A DNA stretch of 64,000 bases from Hymenobacter properus. Its GTDB lineage: Bacteria; Bacteroidota; Bacteroidia; Cytophagales; Hymenobacteraceae. The stretch is taken from contig NZ_JADQDP010000008.1 in NCBI RefSeq assembly GCF_015694735.1, positions 62,001 to 126,000 on the forward strand, written 5' to 3'. Shown here piece by piece: positions 29,634 through 38,746 of the stretch. The notes under the pieces are model-generated. The model searched no databases, was not told where the DNA came from, and was given only the letters and a program-made list of their open reading frames with translations. Within the stretch, counting starts at the first letter, position 1. Each line of letters starts with the position of its first letter. The position numbers were made by a program, and so were the translations under genes.

Positions 29634-32600
29634 TTAGGCCGCCTGCCGGGTGCGCGTGGGCAGCATCGACACCGACGCGAACCCGACCCGGCCCATGGCC
29701 CAGCCAAACACGTGGGGCAGCACCAGCAGCGAGGCCAGCGTAGAGGCAATGAGCCCGCCGATGACGGCCTGGCCCAGCGGGGCAATCTGGTCGCCGCCCT
29801 CGCCCAGGCCCGAGGCCATGGGCAGCATGCCGGCCAGCATGGCGATGCTTGTCATCAGGATGGGCCGGATGCGGGTATCGGCGGCCCGGCGAGCGGCTTC
29901 GAGCGCGTCCCGGTGCTCGTGGCGCAGGTGGTCGGCGCTGGTGATGAGCAGAATGGCGTTGGCCACTGAGACGCCCACCGACATAATCATGCCCATGTAG
30001 GACTGCAGATTGAGCGTGGCCCCGCAGGCCAGCAGCATCAGCAGCGAGCCCGCCACCACGGCCGGCACCACCGAGAGCACCACCAGCGAGAGGCGAAAGC
30101 TCTGGAAGTTGGCCGCCAGCAGCAGGAATATCACCACGATGGCCATGCCCAGGCCGGTCTGCAGGCTGCTCATGGTGTCGGCCAGCAGCTGGGGCTGGCC
30201 CACCAGGTTCACCACCACGCCGCGCGGCGGCTCGCCGGCCTGCTTAATGGCTTGGCGCACGGCTTTAGCGGCGGTGCCCAGGTCGCGGCCCTGCACGTTG
30301 GCCGTGATGCTCACCAGCCGGTAAGGACCCTGGCGGTCAATCTCGCCGGGCATCATCCGGGCCGAGATGCTGGCCACCTCCCCCACCGTGGGCCGGGCCT
30401 GGCCGGGCTTCACGGGCAGGGCTTCGAGGTCCTGAATCTGGCTGAGCTGGTCGTCGGGCAGCTGCACCTGCACCTGGTAGCCGAGGCCGGACTTGGGGTC
30501 GAGCCAGAGGTTTTTGCTGGTGAAACGGCTGGACGAGGTGGCCGCCACCACCGACTGGGTGATTTCCTGGCTGGTGAGGCCGAACTGGGCGGCCCGCTCC
30601 CGGTCCACGTCGATGCGCAGGGCCGGGTACTGCAGGGGCTGGGCAATCTGCACGTCGCGCAGGTAGGGAATCCGCTTCAGCTCGGCCAGCACCTTGCGGG
30701 CCTGGCCGGCGGCTTCCTTGAGGTTTTTGCCGCCCACGTTCACCTGAATGGGCGTGGGCGCGCCGTCGCTCATTACCTTTTCCACCAATTCAATCGGCTC
30801 GAAGCTCAGCAGCAAGCCCGGATGGGCCTGCCCGATGCGCCGGCGCAGGCGCTCCTTGAGCTGGTTGAGGTTCACGTGCACGCCCTCTTTCAAGGCCACC
30901 TGCATGATGGCCTCGTGCGGGCCGGTGGTGAACACGAAAATGGAATTCACCGCGAAGCTCGCCGGCTGGGTGCCCACGAAGGTGGACGAGATTTCCACGT
31001 TCTGCGGCCCCACTTCCTGGTTGATGAGGGCCTGCACGGCGGCCACGGTCTTTTCGGTCTGCTCCAGGCGGGTGCCCACCTTTTCGCGCAGCCGCAGCTG
31101 GAACTGCCCGCTATTGGCCTGCGGGAAAATATCGGTGCCGATGAAGGCAAAGCCGGCCCCTACCACCAGCACGCTCAGCGCGAGGTAGCCGAGCACAATA
31201 CCCCGCCGCCGGCCCTGGCCGCGCACAAGCAGGCGCTGGTAGCCGGCCTGAAAGCGGGCGAAAAAGCCGGTTTTTTCGGCGTGGCCGTCGGCCGCGTGGT
31301 TGGTATCGTGGCCGGGCGCGTGGTCCTTGAGCAGCCAGTTGGCCATCACGGGCACCAGGGTTTGCGAGAGCAGGAACGAGGCCACCATGGCGAAGCCCAC
31401 GGCCAGCGACAGGGGTAGGAACATGGCGCGCGGCACCCCCACCATAATCAGGGCCGGCGCGAACACGGCCAGCACGCAGAGCAGAATCAGCAGTTTGGGC
31501 AGGGCAATTTCGCGGGCCGCGTCCCAGATGGCCTGGGCCTTGGTTTTGCCCTTTTCCAGGTGCTGGTGAATGTTTTCGATGGTCACCGTGGCCTCGTCCA
31601 CCAGCACGCCGATGGCCAGCGCCAGGCCCGACAGGGTCATGATGTTGAGCGTCTGCCCGAAGAGCTTGAGCAGAATCACGGCCGAGAGCACCGAGAGCGG
31701 AATGGTGGTAATGACGATGATGACGCTGCGCCAGTCGCGCAGAAACAGCAGCACCATTAGGCCCGTGAGCACCGCGCCAAGGATGCCCTCGGTGACCAGG
31801 CTTTTGAGCGAGTTGGCCACGTACACCGACTGGTCGAAGGCGTAGCTCAGCTTCACATCCTCGGGCAGCAGTGCCCGCAGAGTGGGCAGCTTGTCCTTCA
31901 CTTCCTGCACCACTTTCAGGGTCGAGGCGTCAGCTTTTTTGATGACGGGCATATAGATGGCCCGCTTGCCGTTGATGACGGCGTAGCCCGTAGTGATGTC
32001 GGCCGCGTCTTCCACCGTGGCCACGTCGCGCAGGTACACGCCGGGGCCGGCCCCGGTGCGCAGCGGCACATCCAGAAAGTCGGCGGGGTTCTCAATCAGC
32101 GAGTTCACCGGGGCCATGTAGGCCAGAGTACCCATCTTCACGTTACCGGCCGCCGAGGGCTGGTTGCTGGCCACGATGGCCTTCACCACGTCGTCGGGCG
32201 TGAGCTGGTAGCCGCGCAGCTTCGCCGGGTCGGCCTTCACCACGATGGTGCGGATATTGCCGCCGAACGGGGCCGTGGACGTGACGCCCGGAATGGTGGT
32301 GAACATGGGCCGGATGCGGCTGGCGGCCAAATCCTGGAGCTGGGTGAGCGAGCTTTTATCGCTTTCCAGTACCAGCTGGCCCACCGGCAGCGAGCTGGCA
32401 TCGAAGCGTACCACCTGCGGGGGCAGCGTGCCGAGCGGCATAAACGCCGTGGCCCGCGACACCTGGGTAGCCACCTCGGCGGCGGCCTGGGCCATGTCGG
32501 TGCCGGGGTAAAAGGAGAGCTTGATGAGCGTCAGCCCCTGAATGCTTTTGGTTTCAATCTTCTTGACCCCGGACACGAACAGGAAGTTGTTCTGGAACTG

Positions 32601-32798
32601 GTTGGCCATGAAGCCGTCGAGCTGCTCGGGCGAGAGCCCGCCGTAGGGCTCGGCCACGTAGATGGCCGGCACGTCCATGCTCGGGAAGATGTCCACGGCA
32701 ATGTCGCGCACGGCGGCGAAGGCGAAAAAGAGGATGGCCAGCATGGCCACCACCACGGAGATGGGCCGCTGTAGGGCCGACCGGATAAGTTCGTACAT
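29634..32798 (-). CDS. HAE1/AcrB-like RND efflux permease
   Basis: 1054 aa, full length. N-terminus MYELIRSALQRPISVVVAML and 12 membrane helices with two large periplasmic loops. TM4 has LALAIGVLVDEATVTIENI, where a single Asp and Glu replace the DD pair of AcrB and the heavy-metal signature is absent, placing it with the MdtABC-like/hydrophobe branch. Substrates (drugs, solvents, or organic metabolites) cannot be read from sequence. It is a second efflux system distinct from the metal pump at 16886. Confidence 0.92.
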   Translation of the reverse strand: MYELIRSALQRPISVVVAMLAILFFAFAAVRDIAVDIFPSMDVPAIYVAEPYGGLSPEQLDGFMANQFQNNFLFVSGVKKIETKSIQGLTLIKLSFYPGTDMAQAAAEVATQVSRATAFMPLGTLPPQVVRFDASSLPVGQLVLESDKSSLTQLQDLAASRIRPMFTTIPGVTSTAPFGGNIRTIVVKADPAKLRGYQLTPDDVVKAIVASNQPSAAGNVKMGTLAYMAPVNSLIENPADFLDVPLRTGAGPGVYLRDVATVEDAADITTGYAVINGKRAIYMPVIKKADASTLKVVQEVKDKLPTLRALLPEDVKLSYAFDQSVYVANSLKSLVTEGILGAVLTGLMVLLFLRDWRSVIIVITTIPLSVLSAVILLKLFGQTLNIMTLSGLALAIGVLVDEATVTIENIHQHLEKGKTKAQAIWDAAREIALPKLLILLCVLAVFAPALIMVGVPRAMFLPLSLAVGFAMVASFLLSQTLVPVMANWLLKDHAPGHDTNHAADGHAEKTGFFARFQAGYQRLLVRGQGRRRGIVLGYLALSVLVVGAGFAFIGTDIFPQANSGQFQLRLREKVGTRLEQTEKTVAAVQALINQEVGPQNVEISSTFVGTQPASFAVNSIFVFTTGPHEAIMQVALKEGVHVNLNQLKERLRRRIGQAHPGLLLSFEPIELVEKVMSDGAPTPIQVNVGGKNLKEAAGQARKVLAELKRIPYLRDVQIAQPLQYPALRIDVDRERAAQFGLTSQEITQSVVAATSSSRFTSKNLWLDPKSGLGYQVQVQLPDDQLSQIQDLEALPVKPGQARPTVGEVASISARMMPGEIDRQGPYRLVSITANVQGRDLGTAAKAVRQAIKQAGEPPRGVVVNLVGQPQLLADTMSSLQTGLGMAIVVIFLLLAANFQSFRLSLVVLSVVPAVVAGSLLMLLACGATLNLQSYMGMIMSVGVSVANAILLITSADHLRHEHRDALEAARRAADTRIRPILMTSIAMLAGMLPMASGLGEGGDQIAPLGQAVIGGLIASTLASLLVLPHVFGWAMGRVGFASVSMLPTRTRQAA

Positions 32799-32802
32799 GC
32801 GG

Positions 32803-34215
32803 CTAGGGCGTTACGTGGGTGAAAAAGAAGGAGAAGTCGCCGGCGGCGGCGGTTTGCAGCAGCACGGCCTGCCAGGCGGCATTGGCGGTGAGCACCTGGT
32901 CCTGCTCGGCCTGTTGCAGCCCGTAGAGGGCCTGCGTCACGTCGACCACCGTGGCCAGTCCGGAATTGTAGAGGGCCAGCTTCTGGCGGTAGGCCTGGCG
33001 GGCGGCGGCCAGCTGCACGGGCGCTTCCCGCGCGCGGTCAGCGGCCAGCGCGAGGCGCTGCCCGGCCAGCGTGGCCTGGTTGCCAAGCTCCAGCTGCTGC
33101 TGGCGGTACTCGGCCTGCAGCCCCTGGGTGCGCAGGTTTTCGGCCCGCGCCTGGGCCTGCAGGCGCGGCCAGTCCAGCAGGTCAAACACCAGGCCCACGC
33201 CCACGGCGTAGTTGAAGCGGGTGGGCGCGGCCCCGGTCAGGCCGTAATCGGTCTGGCCGTTGTAGCCCAGGCCCGAGCCCCGGCCCCAGGTGGCGCCCAG
33301 CAGCGAAAGCCGGGGCCGGTAGCTGCGCCGAATGACCGTTTCGCGCGCCTGCCCCAGCTCTACGGCCCGCTGCTGGAAACCCAGCGTGGGGTGGGTGGCC
33401 GGGGGCGGGGCCAGCGTGGGCGGCAGGGACCGGTTGTAGAGGGTATCGGGCTGCCAGGTAGCGCCGGGCTGCCCCAGCAGGGTCGAAAGCCGGGCCTGCC
33501 GGTCGGCTTCCTGCTCGCGGGCCGCAATCAGGGCCAGCTGCGACTGGGCCACGGTGGCGCGGGCCAGGGTGCTGTCCACGCCCGGGCGCAGCCCGTTGAG
33601 CGCCAGCCGGGTAATGGTCTTTTTCAGAGTACCCACCCGGCGCACGTCCTGCTCGCGCACCCGGCGCAGGCTTTGGGTGGCCAGCAGGTCGAGGTAGGTC
33701 TGGGCCACGCGCAACTGCTGGGTAAACCACTCGTTGTCGGCATCGGCCTGGGCGTAGCCGCGGGCGGCCTCGGCGCGGGCCAGCTGGGCCGGGTACTGGC
33801 CGAAGGTAACCGGGCTCCACTCGGCCAGCGCCGTGCCCATGCTGCCGAACACGGCGTTGTAGGAGTTCACCCCGCTGAGCGAGCCGCTGCTGGGAATGAT
33901 GGTGCCGATGGGCAGCATGGTGCCGGCCACGGCATTGGTCGAACCGTAGCTCACCTGCCCGCTGAGCCGCACCGAAGGCAGGCGCTGGGTCTTGGTTTGG
34001 GTGATGTCGGCCTCGGCGGCCTGCACCTGGTAGGCCTTGGCCTGCAGGTGGGGGGCATTGCGATGGGCCAGCTCCAGGGCTTCGGGCAGGGAAAGGGGCC
34101 GGGGGGGCGCCGGCTGCTGCGCCCGGCTGGCCGGTCCCGCCAGAAGCAGGGCCAGCACCAGCCGCCGGCTGCCGGGCGGGAGGCGCCGGGCAGCGGTTAC
34201 AAAAGAAAAAAACAT
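32803..34215 (-). CDS. TolC-family outer membrane efflux protein
   Basis: 470 aa from ATG 34215, giving a normal Sec signal peptide ending PASRAQ. The body has the internal duplication of TolC proteins: LPEALELAHRNAPHLQAKAY and the second-half helix starting with LGFQQRAVELGQARE. The stop overlaps the promoter-proximal part of the pump gene by a 4-bp gap, so it is the first gene of the TolC-RND-adaptor operon. Confidence 0.9.
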   Translation of the reverse strand: MFFSFVTAARRLPPGSRRLVLALLLAGPASRAQQPAPPRPLSLPEALELAHRNAPHLQAKAYQVQAAEADITQTKTQRLPSVRLSGQVSYGSTNAVAGTMLPIGTIIPSSGSLSGVNSYNAVFGSMGTALAEWSPVTFGQYPAQLARAEAARGYAQADADNEWFTQQLRVAQTYLDLLATQSLRRVREQDVRRVGTLKKTITRLALNGLRPGVDSTLARATVAQSQLALIAAREQEADRQARLSTLLGQPGATWQPDTLYNRSLPPTLAPPPATHPTLGFQQRAVELGQARETVIRRSYRPRLSLLGATWGRGSGLGYNGQTDYGLTGAAPTRFNYAVGVGLVFDLLDWPRLQAQARAENLRTQGLQAEYRQQQLELGNQATLAGQRLALAADRAREAPVQLAAARQAYRQKLALYNSGLATVVDVTQALYGLQQAEQDQVLTANAAWQAVLLQTAAAGDFSFFFTHVTP

Positions 34216-34387
34216 AAGTTCCGAGAAGTCAGGACAGAAATCCGGGCGGGCGGCGACCATAGGCGCAGCCCGCCTGCTAACAGGCAGATTTGCTGGGGAT
34301 TCTCAGGAAAATGCGGGGCCCTAGCGGCCAGCGGCAACGAGGGCTAAGCCGCTCTGCGCCGGGAGTGTGCCCGGCCGGTTCGGGCAT

Positions 34388-34419
34388 AAAAAAACCGGCT
34401 GCCGGCCCGTAAATCGGGC
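34388..34419 (-). terminator. probable intrinsic terminator of the gene at 34461
   Basis: Read leftward: stem GCCCG-ATTTA-CGGGC, then CCGGCAGCCGG and a run of seven T. It lies 42 bp after the stop of the leftward gene at 34461, upstream of the TolC operon, which therefore needs its own promoter in 34216-34387. Confidence 0.55.
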
Positions 34420-34460
34420 ACAGCTAACCGGGCGTAAACCCGGCTCCTCCGCGCATTTTC

Positions 34461-34832
34461 CTAAGAAAAGCGGACGGGCGGAGCCTTATTGGGGTGGTTG
34501 GCAAAAACCTGCGCGGGGCCGGCATTCGGGCCCCGGGCGGGGTTAAGCGTGGGCTGGGGGGCCGGGAACAGCAGGCCGAAGTACAGCGCCGCGAAGTCGC
34601 CGCCGAGGCAGAGGTCCAGCGGCAGCAGTTTGGCCTGGGCTTGGTGGGCCTGCTCCGCCTGCGGGGCGGCCTGCACGGTTTGCAGCTTCTTCTGGCAGAG
34701 GCTGCCCCGACGTTGCTCCTGGCGGTTGCCGCCGGCATCATCGGCCCCTTCCGCGCGAGCGGGCAGCGGTTGGCAATGCAGGTAAACCCCCGCATAAATC
34801 AGCAACAGCAAATGGGACAACAGACGGGACAT
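34461..34832 (-). CDS. small secreted protein upstream of the RND operon
   Basis: 123 aa with a signal peptide (MSRLLSHLLLLIYAGVYLHC, ending ARA). The mature part is Gln- and Ala-rich with two Cys (SLCQKK, LDLCLGG). No family match seen. A -7-like box CACCTTTG (34859-34852, minus strand) gives a 20-nt leader. Its place ahead of an efflux operon mirrors the Cys-rich protein at 16385, but the sequences do not align clearly. Confidence 0.5.
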   Translation of the reverse strand: MSRLLSHLLLLIYAGVYLHCQPLPARAEGADDAGGNRQEQRRGSLCQKKLQTVQAAPQAEQAHQAQAKLLPLDLCLGGDFAALYFGLLFPAPQPTLNPARGPNAGPAQVFANHPNKAPPVRFS

Positions 34833-34970
34833 TCGGTCAGGTTAGGCAACGCAAAGGTGCGGACTTTTTCATTAAAGCGTCGAAGTCAAAGGCGCGGCGA
34901 GCCGTAGAATAGTTGCTTATTACTGCAAACAATCCATTTCACGGCCCACCCGCTACCTCTATTCAGCTCA

Positions 34971-35633
34971 CTAAAGCAGCCGGCCGACGGCGGTGTAAAA
35001 AGCATCCTGCCGGTCTGCCAGCTTCTGGAGATTTACACCGGCCAGCGAATTATCGCGCCCATAATACTTCTTCAGCGAAGCGTCCGCTAAGTCCCGTAAA
35101 TCGTGTAGCATGGCATAAAATTCCATGATGAACGAATAGTTGAGAATTCCGCTCACTGGCCCGCGTTGGAAAGCCCGGTCAATCCGGCTCTCTCGGCTCA
35201 GAAAGAAGAACGTCGATATATCGTAGCGGTAGCCAACCCCAATGGTATTGGCTTTCATCAACAGCGCCCGCTGCTTCGGCGTCAGCAGCTTGATTCTTCG
35301 TTTAGCCCGGCCTTCGACCTTGAGGTAAAGCTTTTCCAAGTCGTGACCCGTTCTTCGTGCTACTTTGTAGGCATCTTCCGGGGTTTCCCCTTTTAGTGAC
35401 AGGCTAATTATCAGGGATTTCAGCGCGCACTCCGCACTCATCAAAAGGTCGACATACATTTTGGCAAAATAGGCCGTCGTATCATGGGGCCGGTTCTGGT
35501 TCAACAAGCCTACCCGCCACAAAAAATCATTGGCATCCGCCGCGAAAGAAGAGGCGATTTTCCACTTTAATTGGCTGTCGGCATTGAATGGGTTGTTGCC
35601 CAAAAGCTGTTGCAGGTTTACGATGTTACTCAT
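34971..35633 (-). CDS. hypothetical helical protein, possibly HEPN-like
   Basis: 220 aa, all-helical, lower GC than its flanks. The stretch SAECALKSLIISLSLKGETP followed by ARRTGHDLEKLY resembles HEPN-type helical bundles, which often have GHDLxKL after a basic helix. The catalytic Rx4-6H motif is not clearly present. No neighbour suggests a partner; it lies alone between two islands. Identity uncertain. Confidence 0.5.
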   Translation of the reverse strand: MSNIVNLQQLLGNNPFNADSQLKWKIASSFAADANDFLWRVGLLNQNRPHDTTAYFAKMYVDLLMSAECALKSLIISLSLKGETPEDAYKVARRTGHDLEKLYLKVEGRAKRRIKLLTPKQRALLMKANTIGVGYRYDISTFFFLSRESRIDRAFQRGPVSGILNYSFIMEFYAMLHDLRDLADASLKKYYGRDNSLAGVNLQKLADRQDAFYTAVGRLL

Positions 35634-35730
35634 ACAGTGTTAGTTATCAAATTTTATTTCTTCCCAACATGGGCAGATATAAAATGATAGGGTTGGAATC
35701 CACATTAGTTTGCGGCCCAAACCAATTATT

Positions 35731-37377
35731 TTACTTCGCCGGTACGATGCGCACGGCGGCCAGCGTGGGCGGGGCCACGGTGCCGCGCCGCCGCAGTCCG
35801 GTTTCCACCACGTCGGTTACTTTCTGGTCCAGCTTCTTAATGTTGTCTCCTTCGGCAAACGTGGTGTAGCGGTGAATGCCGCTGAGCATGCCGTTGTGGG
35901 TGACCACGCGGTAGCTCCGGTCAGCCGCCAATGGCTGGCCGTTTACCCGCACGTCACGCACGCGCTGACCCACCGGCCGGTTCAGGTCGGCCGTCCAGGC
36001 CAGGCCGCTGGACTGAATGAGCCCGCCCACCCGCTTCAAATCGTCGCCGGGGTTCAGGTTGGTGGCGCTCTGTTCGAGCAGAGCGGTGAGTTGGCGGCCC
36101 GTCAGCGTCAGCGTGACCAGCTTGGAGGGGTGCGGCAGCAGCGTATAAAGGGCTTCGCGGGTGATGGGGCCGGCTTCGAGCGAGACGCCATAGCCTACGC
36201 CGGGCAGAAAGGCAACCTCCGCCCCCGTGGCTTCACGCAGCAGCGCGCCGGCCAGCTGGTCGAAGGGGCTGGCCGACTTATACTGCCGGCCGATGCGCCC
36301 TGTGGCGGTAGCTACCCGCGCTTCCAGCTGCGCTTTGTAGGGCGCGCGCAGGGAGTCGACCAGCCGGGCCACGGCGGGGTCGGCCGGGTAATCAGCGGTC
36401 CATAGCGTGGGGGCCTGGCCCTCCACCGCCACTACTTTGCCCGCCTGCACCTGCACGGTGAGCTGGCCGAGCACGGCGGCGTCGGACAGCGCCTGCACTA
36501 TCCACGTCGCGCCCACACGGCGCGGGGGCGTAATACGGTCGTGGGAGTGGGCTCCGATGATGAGGTCGATGCCGGGCACTTCGCGGGCCAGCCGCTCGTC
36601 CACCCTGGTGCCCTGGTGCGACACCACGACCACCACGTCGGCGCGGGCGCGCAGGGCCGGCAGGTAGCGGCGGGCGGCGGCCAGGCCGCTGCCAAAGGTG
36701 AGGTCTTTGGTGTTGTCAGGGTTGCCGGTAAGGGCCGTGTTGTGGTAGGCCAGGGCCAGCAGGCCCACGCGCACGCCGCCCACGGTGCGCACCGTGGTGG
36801 GGTCGCCGAGGAAGGGCTGGCCGGTGGCCTTATCCAGCACGTTGGCCCCGCGCATGGGGAAATGGGCCAGCTGCTGCAGCGCGCGGGTGCGGGCGCTGCC
36901 GTACTCAAAATCGTGGTTGCCGAGGGCCATGAACTGGTAGCCCACGGCGTTCAGCAGGTGGATAAGTGCCTCCCCCTTGGTCAGGTTGCCGAGCAAATCA
37001 TCCCCGAACGTGTCGCCGCCGTCCACCAGCAGCACGTTGGCCGCCCCGCGCTGCGCCCGCACCCGTTTGATGGCCGTGGCCAGGTGGGCAAACCCGCCCA
37101 CGGTGCCCGCGTGCTCAAACGAGCTGGGCAGCCGGCCGGCATCGCCGGTCTGGGCGGTGGCGTTGCCGGGAGCCACGGCGAAGGGCCGGTGCCGGCCGTG
37201 GATGTCGTTGGTGTGCAGAATGGTGAAGCTGCCGGAAGCCAGGGGCGCGGCGGGCGCGGCCTTTTCCGTTTGCTGCGGGGCCGAGTTGCAGGCCGCCAGC
37301 AGCAGGCTCGCGCCGAGCGTGCAAGCAGCGAACCGACCCGTAAAGGCCTTTCTAGCCGGGTGAGAAGGGTTTTTCAT
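35731..37377 (-). CDS. 5'-nucleotidase/UshA-family metallophosphatase lipoprotein
   Basis: 548 aa. Lipobox LLLAAC (Cys30) anchors it in a membrane facing the periplasm. The dimetal core has all motifs: HTNDIHGRH, DGGDTFGDD, LGNHDFEYG, VSHQGTRVD and GAHSHDRI. The C-terminal 5'-nucleotidase domain follows from about residue 340. It should hydrolyse nucleotides or related phosphoesters outside the cytoplasm. It is divergent from arsR (103-bp gap), so it may share that promoter region but shows the normal GNHD motif, unlike the SoxB-like protein at 56014. Confidence 0.88.
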   Translation of the reverse strand: MKNPSHPARKAFTGRFAACTLGASLLLAACNSAPQQTEKAAPAAPLASGSFTILHTNDIHGRHRPFAVAPGNATAQTGDAGRLPSSFEHAGTVGGFAHLATAIKRVRAQRGAANVLLVDGGDTFGDDLLGNLTKGEALIHLLNAVGYQFMALGNHDFEYGSARTRALQQLAHFPMRGANVLDKATGQPFLGDPTTVRTVGGVRVGLLALAYHNTALTGNPDNTKDLTFGSGLAAARRYLPALRARADVVVVVSHQGTRVDERLAREVPGIDLIIGAHSHDRITPPRRVGATWIVQALSDAAVLGQLTVQVQAGKVVAVEGQAPTLWTADYPADPAVARLVDSLRAPYKAQLEARVATATGRIGRQYKSASPFDQLAGALLREATGAEVAFLPGVGYGVSLEAGPITREALYTLLPHPSKLVTLTLTGRQLTALLEQSATNLNPGDDLKRVGGLIQSSGLAWTADLNRPVGQRVRDVRVNGQPLAADRSYRVVTHNGMLSGIHRYTTFAEGDNIKKLDQKVTDVVETGLRRRGTVAPPTLAAVRIVPAK

Positions 37378-37447
37378 GCGGGGGAAAGCGCAGGCTTTCG
37401 AGAAAATGAAGAAACTCCGTGAACTTATTGGGTGGGTACGATTGTAC

Positions 37448-37472
37448 GTATGAAAAGTTGTTCATACATTTG
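37448..37472 (+). promoter_or_regulatory. arsR promoter: -7 box and overlapping operator
   Basis: GTATGAA-N6-TTCATAC (37448-37467) overlaps the -7 box TACATTTG (37465-37472); the -33 element is TTG near 37442. The ATG is 8 nt after the box. An operator across a -7 box is the expected autorepression site of an ArsR protein. Confidence 0.75.
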
Positions 37473-37480
37473 CACTCGTT

Positions 37481-37804
37481 ATGACACCCACCGCTTCCCC
37501 CGTTGCCGTTGACATGGGCCTCTCCGTCGAGAAGATGGAGAAGGTGGCCTTCATTCTCAAGACCACGGCCCACCCCACGCGCATTGCCATCGTGCAGCTG
37601 CTGGCGGCCACCGACAGTCTCTCGGTGACGGACATCAGCGAAAAGCTCAACGTCGAGCAAAGCCTGCTTTCGCACCACCTCTCGGGCATGAAGCTCAAGG
37701 GCATTCTCAGCAGCACCCGCGACGGCAAAAACATCTACTACGCCCTGAAAATGCGCGAAGTAATCGACGTGATTCAGTGCCTGGCCGCGTGCACCTTCCT
37801 GTAA
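37481..37804 (+). CDS. ArsR-family repressor, probable sulfur (persulfide) sensor
   Basis: 107 aa. Winged helix: AHPTRIAIVQLLAATD, recognition segment LNVEQSLLSHHLSGMKLKGI, wing STRDGKNIYYAL. The classic metal ELCVCD motif is absent; the only Cys are Cys100 and Cys104 at the C-terminus (VIQCLAACTFL). BigR and SqrR sense persulfides with two Cys of an ArsR fold, though at other positions. Neighbours are a TauE permease and persulfide dioxygenase, so sulfide or persulfide sensing is inferred. Matching operators precede this gene, tauE and tlpA. Confidence 0.8.
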   Translation: MTPTASPVAVDMGLSVEKMEKVAFILKTTAHPTRIAIVQLLAATDSLSVTDISEKLNVEQSLLSHHLSGMKLKGILSSTRDGKNIYYALKMREVIDVIQCLAACTFL

Positions 37805-37832
37805 GCGGCGCGGCTTTTTTTTGCCGCAATAC

Positions 37833-37856
37833 ATGAACAACCATTCATAATTTCAT
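37833..37856 (+). promoter_or_regulatory. operator and -7-like box before the sulfur operon
   Basis: ATGAA-CAACCA-TTCAT (37833-37848) runs into TAATTTCA (37848-37855), with the same geometry as the arsR promoter, where the last T of TTCAT is the first base of the -7 box. It lies 22 bp before the tauE ATG, so the operon can be derepressed apart from arsR. Confidence 0.7.
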
Positions 37857-37869
37857 ACGTTACACCCTC

Positions 37870-38688
37870 ATGCTCCACTACATCGGCTACTTCGCCGCCA
37901 TCTTCATTGGCCTCTCGCTCGGCATCATGGGCGGGGGCGGTTCCATCCTCACCGTGCCGGTGCTGGTTTATCTGATGGGCGTGAGCCCGGTGCTCAGCAC
38001 GGCCTACTCGCTGTTCGTGGTCGGCAGCACGTCGGTAGTCGGCGCGTCGGGCTACTTCCGCAAGGGGTTGGTGTCGCTGAAAACCGCCATCGTTTTTCTG
38101 ATTCCTTCGCTCATGGCCGTGTTTGCGGTGCGCAAGGTGCTCATGCCCGCCATCCCGCACGTGCTGTTCACGGTGGGCAGCATCGTCTTCACCAAAGACC
38201 TGCTGGTGCTCGTGGCCTTCGCAGTGCTGATGGTGGTGGCGGCCACCTCCATGATTCGCAGCAAACAGGCTGAAGAAGTACTCGATGAGGAGCTGCACCA
38301 CAAGCATAAATTCAACTATCCGCTCATTCTCACCATCGGCCTGGTGGTGGGCACACTCACGGGCTTCGTGGGGGCGGGCGGGGGCTTCCTCATCATTCCG
38401 GCCCTGGTGCTGGGCGCGCGCCTGCCCATGAAGCTGGCCGTGGGCACCTCGCTGGCCATCATTGCCCTGAACTCGCTCATCGGCTTCACCGGCGATTTGA
38501 GTGCGGGCACGCCCATCGCCTGGTCGTTTTTACTGGGCTTCCTCGCCTTTGCCCTCGGCGGCATCGTGCTGGGCACCTACCTGGCCCGCTTCATTCCGGG
38601 CGCTAAGCTCAAGCCGGCCTTCGGCTGGTTCACGCTGGCCATGGGCACGTTTATTCTGACCAAAGAGCTGCTGTTTCACCACGTTTAA
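37870..38688 (+). CDS. TauE/SafE (TSUP) family permease
   Basis: 272 aa, about eight membrane helices. The two TSUP half-motifs are present: GIMGGGGSILTVPVLVY and GTLTGFVGAGGGFLIIPALV. Family members export or import sulfite, organosulfonates and related anions; in the Staphylococcus aureus cst locus a TauE protein works with persulfide dioxygenase CstB and SQR. It is the first gene of the sulfur operon here, and sulfite export is the best inference. Confidence 0.88.
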   Translation: MLHYIGYFAAIFIGLSLGIMGGGGSILTVPVLVYLMGVSPVLSTAYSLFVVGSTSVVGASGYFRKGLVSLKTAIVFLIPSLMAVFAVRKVLMPAIPHVLFTVGSIVFTKDLLVLVAFAVLMVVAATSMIRSKQAEEVLDEELHHKHKFNYPLILTIGLVVGTLTGFVGAGGGFLIIPALVLGARLPMKLAVGTSLAIIALNSLIGFTGDLSAGTPIAWSFLLGFLAFALGGIVLGTYLARFIPGAKLKPAFGWFTLAMGTFILTKELLFHHV

Positions 38689-38746
38689 TCAACCATTTAA
38701 CGCTTTTCCGCTCCCGTTTCTTTCACCCGTTTTTTCGTTGCCAACC

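Noticed and set aside
35731-37377. Reading the lipoprotein metallophosphatase as SoxB
   Set aside because: It has the normal GNHDFEYG motif of 5'-nucleotidases and a lipobox; only the protein at 56014 shows the HWxF variant.
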